The notes under the pieces are model-generated. The model did not search any database and was not told the origin of the DNA. It was given only the letters and a program-made list of their open reading frames with translations. The position numbers and the translations under genes were made by a program. This document shows, piece after piece, positions 33,987 to 45,029 of a DNA stretch of 64,000 bases (position 1 is the first letter of the stretch; each line of letters opens with the position of its first letter). The stretch is from Paracentrotus lividus. Its lineage: Eukaryota; Echinodermata; Echinoidea; Camarodonta; Echinidae. The stretch covers positions 51,316,379 to 51,380,378 of the forward strand of contig CALNVZ010003426.1 in NCBI GenBank assembly GCA_940671915.1. Direction: 5' to 3'.

Positions 33987-34462
33987 ATACATTTAACTAA
34001 AACAAATCGTTAGCAGTACAGTGTGTCCCACAAAAAATGGGTATACTATAAAAATTACAAAATTATGTTGTTTATATCTTTACAGCCGTAAACTGCAATT
34101 CGTTTTCTACAAGTGGATGAATTTCTTTTGTGATATAGTCTAAGAATCACAAAGATCTGAGCATTTTGTCATTACACATCAGGAAACCTCTCCATCCAAG
34201 TTTGTATTGAGAAGTATTAAACGTATGTGTCGAATAGAACAAACCCAAGTTTGATCATTAATACTTTAAAAAAATATTTCAGTAGTAATTATGAAATTTA
34301 TATCACCGTAAAGTGCAACTCATTACCATTTTAATGATACCTCTCTTAGCTCAACAATATTATGTACCACTGAACCCCATTGTTTTAAATATGTCTTGCA
34401 AAATTGTAAGTGGTTCACTTTCACGTTCGTTGATGATCAAAGTTGGGTTTCCTTTTACATGT

Positions 34463-34690
34463 TTTATGCGGCGGTCACAACTCGCCGTACCAGGGGCGTA
34501 GACAGCGGGGGGGATGGGGGGGATGCATCCCCCCCAACTCAAAAGGTGGGGGGGATGGCATGTACAATCATCCCCCCCACTTTTCTCGGGTGATATGTAT
34601 TTTTGTAAAGGCTGAAATGGGCCTTGCACACTCCTTTTTCTTTCACGGAGCTCTAAAAATTTTCGCTCGCGCTTCGCGCTCGCATATTTT

Positions 34691-34745
<55 letters not shown>

Positions 34746-34755
34746 CATTATTATA

Positions 34756-34790
<35 letters not shown>

Positions 34791-35898
34791 CATCATTATT
34801 AAATCTAGATTAATTATTTCTATATCTATTATATATTCTTTACTATTAGGCCTAGCCATATACTTATTTTATTAATTTCAAGGGATATTATTTTTTTTTT
34901 CTCCTATAGCTCTATTTCTATTTAGATCATTTACCGTAATATGTTTAGTTTAATTGTATTCATACTATAATTGGTATTTTTAATATACAATGATTTGTTA
35001 TTCAGAGGTGTATTAGAGGTTGTACAGGCCTATACATGCTCTCGTATATTTTGCAGAGAATACCCTATGTGATACGAAATCGGGTTCAGGCCCCTAATTG
35101 CTTTTTTTTTCTTAGCTCCGCGCTTCGCGCTCGCTTAGAGGAAATACAAAGTTGGCCATAAACCTCTGGTACGGCATGTTTGTTTATTTCTTTTTTTTTT
35201 ATATAAAAGCCTTGTGTTTTGCTGAGGTAATTCGGCGCGAACCCCTAAAATCGGCCCTTATTTGCCCTTCTTTGTTGTACAGGTACAAAAAACACGTCTC
35301 GTTTAACCTCAAAATTTTCCGCTCGGCGCTACGACGCTCGCCTGGAATGTGTAATAATTTGCTGAGGAAATTCCGGCGCGCAACCCCCTAAATCGGCCCT
35401 TTTTTGGCCCTTCTTGTGTGTATAGAATGCAAAAAAAAAACCTCTTGTCTACCTCCAAAAATTTCCGCTCGCGCGCTGCGCTCGCCTGGAATCGTATATA
35501 TTGCCGAGGAAATTCGATACAACCCCAAATCGGCCTTTTTTTGCTCCTTCTTGTGTGTATAGATACAAAAACGCCTTTCAATTACTCAAATTTTTGGTAA
35601 TATGAGTCTCTGGACCACGAATCATCCCCCCACATTCGAGGACCTGTCTACGCCACTGCGCGTACCATCGACGTGCAACTCCCTACGATGGATTTCGTAG
35701 AAAATTCGGGCAGCGGAGGTACCGTCGCAGGTACAATGCATGTACGAACGCGCAGGAAGTTTTTATCAATACCCTTACTATAGAATGCAGGAATCGCAGA
35801 AAGTTGAATTAGAGACTGTGCGTGCATTGCACATACAACGCAGGCTACGTCGATGGCACGTGCCCCGTAGCCTACGACGAGTTGTGACCGCCGCATAA
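34463..35898. mobile_element. TTATGCGG-type MITE (host copy B)
   Basis: Same TIRs and inner sequence as 10204-11342, here inserted in the centre of a mariner-type palindrome and itself split by an 1168 bp element. Without the insert it is about 260 bp. Confidence 0.8.
34491..35658. mobile_element. CAGGGGCGTAGACAG element, innermost, 1168 bp
   Basis: Ends CAGGGGCGTAGACAG and CTGTCTACGCCACTG (14 of 15 paired). The host flanks read CGCCGTAC on the left and CGCGTAC on the right; copy A of the host shows CGCCGTAC once, so this is an 8 bp target duplication with one base lost, as for hAT elements. It contains a TTA microsatellite (34693-34800) and four degenerate CGCTCGCGCTTCGCGCTCGC-like blocks. 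Confidence 0.8.
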
Positions 35899-36351
35899 GG
35901 CACCTTTGAATAACGCATCTCAAGGAGCATAAAAGTGAACACTCACAATTTTGCAAGGCCTTTTCAGAACAATGGGGTTCAGCGATGCATGATATTGGTG
36001 AGCTGAGGGACATATCATTAGAATGGTAATGAGTTGCACTTGACAGTGATATAAATTTCATAATCAGTACGGAAATATTTTTCAAATTATTAATGATCAA
36101 ACTTGGGTTTCTTTTATTAGATATACCCGCCGGTACTACTTAATATAAAACTTGGATGGAGAGGTTTCCAGATGTGTGATGAAAAAATGCTCATATCTTT
36201 TGTGATTATTGGACCATATCACGTAAAATTTCATCCAGTTGCAGAAAATGAATTGCAGTTTAGGAGTGTAGAGATTTAATTATAATTATATTGTAATTTT
36301 GATATTATATCCATCTAAAGTGCCATTAGCATTTCTTTGTGGAACACATTG

Positions 36352-37047
36352 TACAGTACTCGAGTAGACCGGGCCCGGGGGGGGGGGGGGCGCAAAGACA
36401 ATATTTGCCCAGGGCGCACTTGACCCTACGACATGATTATACTCCATGTGTAAATCACCAAGTGTAGGTATACTCCGGGGCAAGTCCAAGCTATTTTGTA
36501 GCTTTGTCCCGTATATCCCCGACGGATGTTTATCATAAATCAATTATAAAATTATTCAAAATGAAAAAAAAAAATAAAATAAAATAAAAAATTAAGTGAA
36601 TATTTCATAATAGATTAATGCCCAAATAAAATTGATAAAATATCTGGGACTTACCCAGAGACGAAGGCAAAAATGAGGGATCTAATTTATTTCAATTTTT
36701 AGAAATAACGTCATTTAACTAAGGACACCTTTGTGAATACTATACAAGCCATTGGATTTGATAATTAATACATACTGTAGCTTAACGAGTACAATATAAC
36801 TAATGGGATATAACTGGCAGAGAGATAGAAAGCGAGAGAAGGGGGAGAGGTTGAAGAGAGGATGTTATGAAGAGAGACAGGGAGAGGGAGAGGGAGAGAG
36901 AGAGAGAGAGGTGGTTGGAATGGGGAAAAAACATTGAAAACAATATTTTAAATACATTGTAGCCAGATACCGAAACATTTCATGAATAGTTTGCAAGAAA
37001 ATAATATTCAGTTTGAATGTTCGATTTATTCATGTTTATAAACCTAC
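36352..37047. other. Probable intron 1 of the secreted-protein gene; repeats only
   Basis: Holds a G-run (about 36377-36389), an A/T-rich tract and a GA microsatellite (36830-36912). No exon recognised. Confidence 0.45.
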
Positions 37048-37132
37048 CTTGGTCTGCTTCATCAGTCGCCTGCGAGGTTTGGAACAAATTAAAGGCAAGC
37101 ATAATGGCAAGAATGATAGCGGGTATCTTCAT
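37048..37132 (-). CDS. First coding exon of a secreted protein (signal peptide)
   Basis: The ATG at 37132 has a good context (GATAAGAAGATGA). The exon encodes 28 residues plus one base and ends at a GTAGGTTT donor (37047), phase 1. The peptide starts MKIPAIILAIML, has a hydrophobic core of about 15 residues and a plausible signal-peptidase site after TSQA, followed by TDEADQ. A phase-1 intron just after the signal peptide is typical of secreted animal proteins. A TATA box lies about 120 nt upstream. The mature protein is unknown; the exon at 28830-28963 is phase-compatible. Confidence 0.7.
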
Positions 37133-37248
37133 CTTCTTATCTTTTCTGGAGTTTCTAAGTCGTAAAAGTATCGCAAGGTAATGTGCAGATCAAACAAACC
37201 AGTATCAACGTCGCTGGTTATGGTATAATTTAGGTTCGAATGCAACTA

Positions 37249-37254
37249 CTTATA
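37249..37254 (-). promoter_or_regulatory. TATA box of the signal-peptide gene
   Basis: TATAAG within CACTATAAGTAG on the minus strand. It predicts transcription start near 37225 and a 5' UTR of about 90 nt before the ATG at 37132. Confidence 0.45.
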
Positions 37255-37776
37255 GTGTTCCAAATATTGTATAATTCCCTCTCAAGGTCTTATCTTCTCC
37301 CTTTTCAATTCATATTTCAAAATCAAAATGAGGCAGATGTTTTTCTTCCATGGTGTGTGTATTATTGTTATGAGGATGATGTTTTAAGGTCATGTTTTCG
37401 TTATAGCCTACCCGTATCATTCGTATGATATCATATGCTATTACATGTACATGTTGGTGTAGCTGTTCAATTACCGGTTGAAAACTCAAAAAGGTTGCAG
37501 GATCGAACTTCTGCTCACCAGTTTGAACAATTCAAAGCTTTATGCATCACTGCGGGTTGAACGCGTGAGTGTTGCTCCTCAACTTGTAAATAACTTTTGA
37601 CTTTTTATATGTTTCTGATATGAGTGATCACTATCTTATCGCATCTAATATCTGCTCAAAACTATTACACTGCATAAATCAGGGTGTTGAATATAACACC
37701 AGTCCAGAATTTATAAGCATCCACACCCACTAGTGTTAAATTAACACCAGTTTGGGTGTTAATATACCCCGGTTAA

Positions 37777-39568
37777 CTCTAATCTGCCCGGGCTCTTTTT
37801 GAAAATGCACAGCCCGGGGGGGGGGGGGGGGCTAATTTAGCCCCCCCCCCCCTGAGATCTCGGCCGTTGATCGCGCGATCGCGACGAAAATTTGTACGCG
37901 CACCCCCTGTGGCGTAATCTCCGTAACTGCATAATTGATTTTTCCAAAAAATGTTTCATTTTAATTATGTATGCTAACTATGCTAATTTATGCATGAAAT
38001 CATACTTTTTGCTCTAATTCACTAAATATAGCTCCTAGAATGCTTATTTTTGGTGTGAATCTTCTTTATAGCATTCCTATCAATTGTACTTGAAAAGCAT
38101 TCCGGTATCAAAATTAATTTCTTATGTATTTTATTGTTTTTTGAATTTCTTATGTATTTCTTTGTTTTTTTGACCTTTTTATTTCTATAGTTTTTTCGAC
38201 AAAATTGGTCCGCGACATTATTTCGGTCATAAATGGCAGCAAATCAAGTGATTATTATCAATAAAAGCAAAATTAATCACTCATTTATGAATTTTAGCTG
38301 AAAACACAATTTGTATTGACTTTGTACATGAAATCACGTTTTTGAGCAAGTTTGGGTCTGACGCATGTGTACAAAATTATGCGTTATACCCCCGTCACAC
38401 TGAGCTCGTTCCTACTACGTCCTTGCAAATTCTGTGTGTAAACTGAGTGGACGTAGTAAATACTTCTTACGATCTGTTTACGAACTTCATGGACTAGCTC
38501 GGTCGGATTTCCAAAAAAGTGTTAAAAAATCGCGGCGCCATCTCGTCCGTAAAAATTTAACGGGGGGCAACAGTACCTGAAACGAGATCGACGTACAACA
38601 CGAAATTGCGGTACTAAATGCGTCAAAGATGCTGTAGACTCATACAAACGAGCATTATAGTATTTATCATGTTCTAAAATAAACGTAGTGACAACTTCCC
38701 TTAAACGGGGCTAGGACTTACTCTGAACGAGAAGAGGACGTACTACGACATACTTTCATTTTTTAAACAGAACGGGCAAAATGTCATATATTCCCTCACA
38801 CCACATAAGAGCTCTGAAGTTTCAGTGAACGTCGTAACTAGTACTTCGGTTGGAACGGGCTCAATCTATGTTTACACACGCGCTGACGTAGTGCAAAGCC
38901 TTTTAGAATCTAGTACAGGACGTTTACAATCTTGTTTTACGAACTTGGAACGGGCCCGAACGGACGAGACGGAAAGGCATTCCGATTTTTTTTAAATGTT
39001 CAAAAAAATCGTACTGGCTTCAAGTTCTAAAATTAACGTAGTGACAACGTTCCTTAAACGGGTAGGACTTACTTGACGAGAAGGACGTACTGACGAACGG
39101 TGGTACCTAACTTTTATCATGCTGCGCATAGGCACTTTTAGTGACCGTTGGACGTGCTACGAACGGTATAGAGTGAACGAGCAGTTTACTCGTCTGGAAT
39201 GGATAACAACGTATTGCGGACGCGATAAAGACGGAATTGACGTAACGAGAACTATTTATGAACTGCTAGCATCGTATTCAAGAAAATATTTTCAAAGTTA
39301 AAGTTGGCAACCCGACCAAAGCCCGTTCAGCATTTTTTTAAAAAACGGGCAAAAACGGGCAAGAACGTTATAGAACGACCTCAGTGTGACGGCCCCCTTA
39401 CTCGTGAACCAAGTACCCGAGGGTCGCGAATTTGGTCTCAAAAGATGCGCAAGACTTCAAAGAAAAAACTCATGAAGCGCCGCGGCTTTAGCTTGTCGCG
39501 TCAAAAATTTATCGCAAAAAATGTCGAGGGGGGGGGGCTAAATTAGCCCCCCCCCGGGCAGATTAGGG
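37777..39568. mobile_element. CTAATCTGCCCGGG element flanked by TTAA
   Basis: TCTAATCTGCCCGGG and CCCGGGCAGATTAGG ends sit inside duplicated TTAA (37773-37776 and 39569-39572). Sub-terminal G-run and GCTAATTTAGCCCCCC blocks occur at both ends. It carries copy 2 of the dispersed module (37855-38200) and a further nested element. Confidence 0.75.
38392..39392. mobile_element. CCGTCACACTGAG element, innermost
   Basis: CCGTCACACTGAGCTCGTTC and GAACGACCTCAGTGTGACGG pair at the ends. Internally, blocks such as AACGTAGTGACAAC plus CTTAAACGGG and AGGACTTACT repeat directly (about 38685-38745 and 39033-39095), and ACGGGCAA recurs near the right end. The short open frames at 39119-39546 are not recognised and probably not genes. 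Confidence 0.7.
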
Positions 39569-40068
39569 TTAAACTGATTGGTGTTATTTTAACCCATTGA
39601 GGACTGAGCCCGAATATATTCGGGCAGAGGTCTATGGGAAATGTGTGTTATAGCCAAATCAGCTCGTCTCCAACAGGTTAACACCATGTGGGTGCTTATA
39701 AATTCTGGTGTCAATTTGACACTGTAAATGGTTTCAATTTCCTATCAGACACCATAGGTGTTAATGTGATTCTTGCTTGTTGGTGTTAACTTAACACCAA
39801 TCGGTGTGGATGTAGCAACCGATTAACTTAATAAACTAATGCTAAATTTGCTGCTATTTGTGTTTTTGATAATCTACCATTAAAATATATGAAATGATAA
39901 TACTTTATCAACAAAAATCTTAACAAAATGGTTTTGATATTTTGTATTGACACCAAGTGGTGATAGAGAGATTTGGTATAAAAAAAAAATTAATGTATAC
40001 CAAGATCTCACACCACAAGTTTAACACTAACTCGGTGCTGCATATTTAAAAACAACGCTTTGGCAGTG

Positions 40069-40879
40069 TACCTTTTCAAAAGATTTTTATTTTTAATCCC
40101 ACTGTTCTTTCAAACACGCCCGATAAATATTTAGCCTACCGTGTGCCAAAACACAAAAAGGTTTGAATTCTTGCTTGTTTCAAAGCTTGGAATAGGTTAC
40201 CGCAAAACATCGGATACAGTAAAACAAAAATGTTGGAAATATGCCTTAAGTTACATGATTGCGTAATATCTCATCGCTCTATACTTAAAAGGGTGGATGT
40301 CTCCAAACCGAAAATAGTATATCCTTTATCAAGGTGTTTGCTTCTCACGACATGTTGAGTATGATGCTACGGTCAACTATATAAACTACCTGTATTATTC
40401 TATTTTTTATTTTCAAAAATATCAGTTTACACCACAACCAAACATATTATCTTATGCAATCATGGAGAAGGACATCCTCGCAGATTCGATGCCACATGTT
40501 GATTATTGATAAACAATATTTATCATACCCTGCATTGTTGCAAAACAGCCATGAAAAGTAAAACGGGCTTCTATCGTGTATCAATAAATCAAAAATGATT
40601 TAAATCAAATCTAATCAAATCGATCAACTTCGCGCGGGATGGTAGACCCATAAACAATGTAACGTTACTTACACAACTCTGAGATTTTGTAATTTTTTTT
40701 TTACTCAATTAAATTAAGAATGTCCATTAATTAAACGTATGTATTTAGCGTTTTCATTAGAATTTGTGCATGCATTACTGAATAATAGACAACCATTAGA
40801 TTAAGACTGCAAAATCTCGCTTGCGCCACGTGGCTGGGTAAGAAATAAAACAGAATCATGTGTGCGCAGAAAGACACAT
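40069..40879. other. No gene seen
   Basis: AT-rich unique DNA without recognisable exon or repeat. Confidence 0.5.
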
Positions 40880-41189
40880 CACACTCTAACACATTCATTC
40901 CAACACACAAACATATACACATACACACCCACACACATAACACCCTCACACATACATACCTACACAAACACACAAACATACACATACATGTCTATCCATA
41001 CACACACGCGCACCCACACACAAACACATACACGCACATCCACCCTCTCACACACCCTCACACCAACGCATTCATGTAACAGTAAATAACATTGCTTCTG
41101 TGATGAAATGACTCAAATATCAATGAGGAAATGTGAACGATGTGCAAAAGCATGAGGAAAAACTTTCCAAGGAAACAATAGTAAGGAAA

Positions 41190-41230
<41 letters not shown>
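40880..41230. repeat. CA and GT microsatellites
   Basis: Interrupted CACA/CATA repeats at 40880-41073 and a pure GT tract at about 41197-41227. Confidence 0.9.
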
Positions 41231-41231
<1 letters not shown>

Positions 41232-43269
41232 TGAAAAACAAGACCTTCTTTTATTAGATTACGGAATTGTGAAATGTGCTTCTTTTCAAATGAACATGAA
41301 ATGACAATTACAAAATCGTTTGCTGCAAGCAACGAAAAGCGTATAAATTGCCAGTGGTATCATATTACATCAATATTTTCCTTTGCAACAGAACAGACCT
41401 TTAAATACGGTACCTAAAAGTTACAAAAATGAATAGATAAAAGAAATGATAACGATTAAAAAAACAGATTTACCTTCTATTTCCCCGCATAACTCACTCT
41501 CTTTTCCCACTCATAACTCACACCAAGCGAACGATAATCGACACGAACTTGGCAATTCAGGTTAACTTAATTTACTAGTACTGTTATTCTGCCGACTGAT
41601 GTGGAATTCTCTGGTGTACATGAACTATGATGATTTTAATATTGCCCCAATATTTGACAAAGCCATGTAATAAATCCTCTTATGTACATCCAATCATTCA
41701 TGGCGCCCATCCGAATTGCATTGCTGTATGAGAAATGCCCACTAACCTACAAAGTAAACATGCAGACCTTTTGCGGCACGGCGGATGGCACGAAGGTAAA
41801 CCACCATGGGCGTTTAAAACAATCCCATATTAATTGCAGGAAACGTAGACATACAGAAAGGGGAATATGAAGATATCGATGGAATATTCAGACTGAAACT
41901 TTAACCTTGGAAAAAATGCAAAAGAAACATGAATAGGGTATAAGGTAATAAATTCCATTGATGGTTTTTCTTTCAATTATAAAAGCTACTAATGACGAAA
42001 AGGACGATACAATTTTAATTTAACAGGATTATTCCTTTTTGACTGATGAACACATCGAATATATAATGTAAATGACATGAACAACATTATTATGAAAATG
42101 TTTAAATCTCAAATGCAGTAAAGTTGCTAAGGTCTGCTACATACTTAAAATCAGACGAAAATAAGCATGATTGTGATGTTAGACAAAGCGACAAGAAGAA
42201 GTATGGGTTGTGCCCACTTCAGCATCTCCTACTTTGGCTGTATTTTAAGAGCCTCTTCACCTAATCTAGATTTGGGGCTTGGGGCTTATTTCTTGTACAT
42301 TATATTCAGATATCGGTCGATAATAATCGATTTCACAAATCTGGCAATAAAGGCCGTGTCTTGTCGACAAATCTGATTATATTACCCTATTCACGGATTC
42401 AGCTGAGACAAAGTCAAAGCATTTCATAGGCCTAATTGTTTGAGGACCAAGGGCGGCGATAGTACACTCAAGCGGAATAAAGCGTCCCAAAGATACAAAT
42501 ATTTGTAGACTCTATATCCTATAATAGAATTACCTACTTTGCATATCAGCAGAAACGAATGACAATTTCAAGAATTTTTTATGCGAGCTCGAAGCATAAG
42601 CCGAAAATTTTGCTTTATAACATTTTGCATTGTATTTGACATATGTTTTCCCCTCTTCACTAGCTTCACAGGCTGATCACTTTATAAAAAAAAAGGTTAC
42701 GCTTTAAAAATTGAGGGGGGACGATACCCCCAGAAAAAAAACCGAGGGGGACATGTCGCCCCCCCCCCTCCCCCCGTCCCCCGTGATCGCAGCCAATGTT
42801 GAGGACAATAGCGATTCTATTATGCTTGTGCATCGGCCGATACAATTGTTTGACATAGATGATGCCGGATCCTCTACTGCGCAAAACCTTCAAATTACAC
42901 TCGCTTATAATATTCTAGCAGCGCCCTACCTTCCTCCCTTTAAATTCGTGATCCCATTGGACTAGATATCGCTTTCACTTGATTTTTCCAAATTGAATTA
43001 GATCCATCACTGACTGCCTTATCTTATTATGACATCGATCCTGATATAGGTGATGGATCCCTCATAATAAGCTCTTACATTTAACCGTGGAAGAAGTACA
43101 ATAATACGAATTCGAAAGACCCGGTTAAGTGCTGGAACTTTCAACACTCAAAAACATTCTCCCGGAAATTGCCTTTAAAGGACCAGTTGCCACGATTCGC
43201 AGAACAGTTATCATGGTCATGTCGATTGGAGATGATATAAACAAACAGAGGAGATATCGAGAGAGTCTG
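41231..43269. other. No gene; one G/C-run element remnant
   Basis: At 42575-42790 GCGAGCTCGAAGCATAAGCC plus AAAATTTT and then opposed G and C runs look like a remnant of the GCGAGCGCGAAG-bearing element at 10319. The rest is AT-rich and unassigned. Confidence 0.45.
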
Positions 43270-43345
43270 ATCACACACGCACACACATACCCTCACACAT
43301 AAACACACATACAAAACACACAAACACACACACACATACCATATA
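43270..43345. repeat. CA microsatellite
   Basis: Interrupted CA repeats. Confidence 0.9.
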
Positions 43346-43879
43346 CACACAAAGACCAATATGAAACTAAAAGCGGAAACATAACAGCAAATAAGTGTTC
43401 GAGTGTATGAAAATAGAGCCAATCATAACTATGATATGTCCTAAGTACAAGGAAATCACATTTTCAACACTCTAGCCAGCTACTGTCATGCCAAAAATAA
43501 TTTTGATACGTCTGTTACTTAAATTTTACCAAGTATACTGTGTGTCATTCTTCTTGTATGTATTCCATTTTGTATGTATATTAGCCACCTGGCCAACCAT
43601 CAATGATTTAAACACACGTCAATAGACGCTAAAATATCAATCTTATTATGAACATTCAAAAGTTATATTTACTATAGTTTTATAGCTTAATTATTATTTG
43701 TATTATGGATTTATGAAACATTTAGATCTTTTAAACAGGAATAAGGAACAGGAAACTTGCAACAATGCAAGATACTTTAAGCCATATAGAATTAATATCA
43801 TTCAAGGGACGTTTATGTTTTATTTCGATTTCGGTACATCGTCAAGTTATATTTGTCTTATGTAATTTCACTTGTTTGT

Positions 43880-43990
43880 ATCTTGTTTTTTTTGTTTATA
43901 TTTGCGAACAATCAAAATTTTTCAATGACTTAAGTACTTTGTGAATTTTAATTAATAAATGAAATTGAAATGAATGAAATGAAATTTACA
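43880..43990 (+). mobile_element. Possible LINE 3' end with GAAAT tail
   Basis: AATAAATGAAATTG is followed by repeats of GAAAT/TGAA, the usual look of a LINE 3' microsatellite tail. No coding part is visible upstream. Confidence 0.35.
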
Positions 43991-44271
43991 GTTGAATTAA
44001 TTAAAATGACTTTTGATATCCATTTTATGTTAATCTTTACATTGATTGTTTCATCTTTTGTTATTCTCTAATATATAAATAAGATTTCTTGATTTTAGAA
44101 CTGGGCTTTTCACAAAAAAAAAAAAAAAATCTAAAAAAGACAATTATAGCAGAAGTGTTAAAAAAATAACGCCTAATACAGACACATGGGATACTGAACG
44201 GGAATTTTCTTTATAAGATGAAGCGAAGTTGTTGTTTTTTTCTAAAAAATAACATCATATCACTGCCCAGG

Positions 44272-44308
44272 ATACACACACACACACCCACACCCACACA
44301 CACACCCA

Positions 44309-44346
<38 letters not shown>
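44272..44346. repeat. CA microsatellite
   Basis: Interrupted then pure CA repeats. Confidence 0.95.
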
Positions 44347-44347
<1 letters not shown>

Positions 44348-44588
44348 AACATACCCATTGGAATAACGATACTTATATCTCACTTCTTGCTTTTAATACC
44401 CAATAGCAACTCAAGGACACCTCGCGGTATTTCAATATTTTCGTCTCTTAAAAATTGCATATTCATTCGACGTTAATAAACATATCATTATTTAACATTT
44501 TTTCATTTATGTAATATTGATTAAAATGAATTTTTTATTTCTTTAAAAAAATTCGTTAAAATACATAACCTGAAGGTTTTTATTGCCA

Positions 44589-44795
44589 TTATGCTTCAGG
44601 TAATAATTGTGCAAATGTCCTAATTTTATCATATAACATAATATCAAAATATCGTTTATCATCAATACCAGCGTCCGATAATTCAATTTCACTTTCACAG
44701 AAAACAAGTATTGTGACGTGATGAGAATCAACTTCTAACGATCCTGATGCACGAACACAAGCATATGTATTGTTCATATTCAGATAGTAATCTAT
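44589..44795 (-). CDS. Candidate terminal exon, unknown protein
   Basis: On the minus strand an acceptor-like TTTTTATTCTGTATAATAAG is followed by an open frame starting VIDYYLNMNN and running through YACVRASGSLEVDSHHVTI and KIRTFAQLLPEA to a stop at 44589. AATAAA begins just 5 nt after the stop. The amino-acid mix is protein-like, not low-complexity. No family is recognised and no partner exon was found. It could be a chance frame or a pseudogene fragment. Confidence 0.3.
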   Translation of the reverse strand: MDYYLNMNNTYACVRASGSLEVDSHHVTILVFCESEIELSDAGIDDKRYFDIMLYDKIRTFAQLLPEA

Positions 44796-44929
44796 CACCT
44801 TATTATACAGAATAAAAAGAGACATTTGGCACAAGATCTAATACATATGCACGGATTGAGCAATATGATAAATCATCCCTTTAATAACGCGACACGACCC
44901 CCTAGTACGGGAGCGCACGCACAAACACA

Positions 44930-44995
44930 CCCGCAACACACGGAAATCATAACCATTGCAACCCACATTGTCACACACACGCACACACATAAAAG
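44930..44995. repeat. CA-rich tract
   Basis: Degenerate CA repeats. The cysteine-rich minus-strand frame over it is an artefact of the repeat. Confidence 0.7.
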
Positions 44996-45029
44996 CTAAG
45001 CACAGCGTAGCAATGCATTGTACTCTCAC

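Larger units (their letters stand above)
34019..36351. mobile_element. Mariner-type long-TIR palindrome (outer unit of a three-level nest)
   Basis: CAGTGTGTCCCACAAAAAAT (34019) pairs with TTTCTTTGTGGAACACATTG (ending 36351), bounded by TA. Arms of about 400 bp match inverted, for example AGGAAACCTCTCCATCCAAG against CTTGGATGGAGAGGTTTCC. Without the insert it is about 897 bp, in the size range of the palindromes at 26960 and 54482. The centre is occupied by the TTATGCGG MITE. Confidence 0.8.
37668..40068. mobile_element. CACTGC-ended MITE (outer unit of a nest)
   Basis: CACTGCATAAATCAGGGTGTT (37668) and a TTTGGCAGTG end (40068) are bounded by TA. Inverted segments CCAGAATTTATAAGCATCCA and GGTGCTTATAAATTCTGG lie inside, along with many GGTGTTAA/TTAACACC motifs. 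It is split by the TTAA element below. Confidence 0.7.

Noticed and set aside
44838-45029. Cys-rich secreted peptide starting MRVQCIATLCLAF
   Set aside because: It looks signal-like at first, but most of it is translated CA/TG repeat and no splice or domain support exists.
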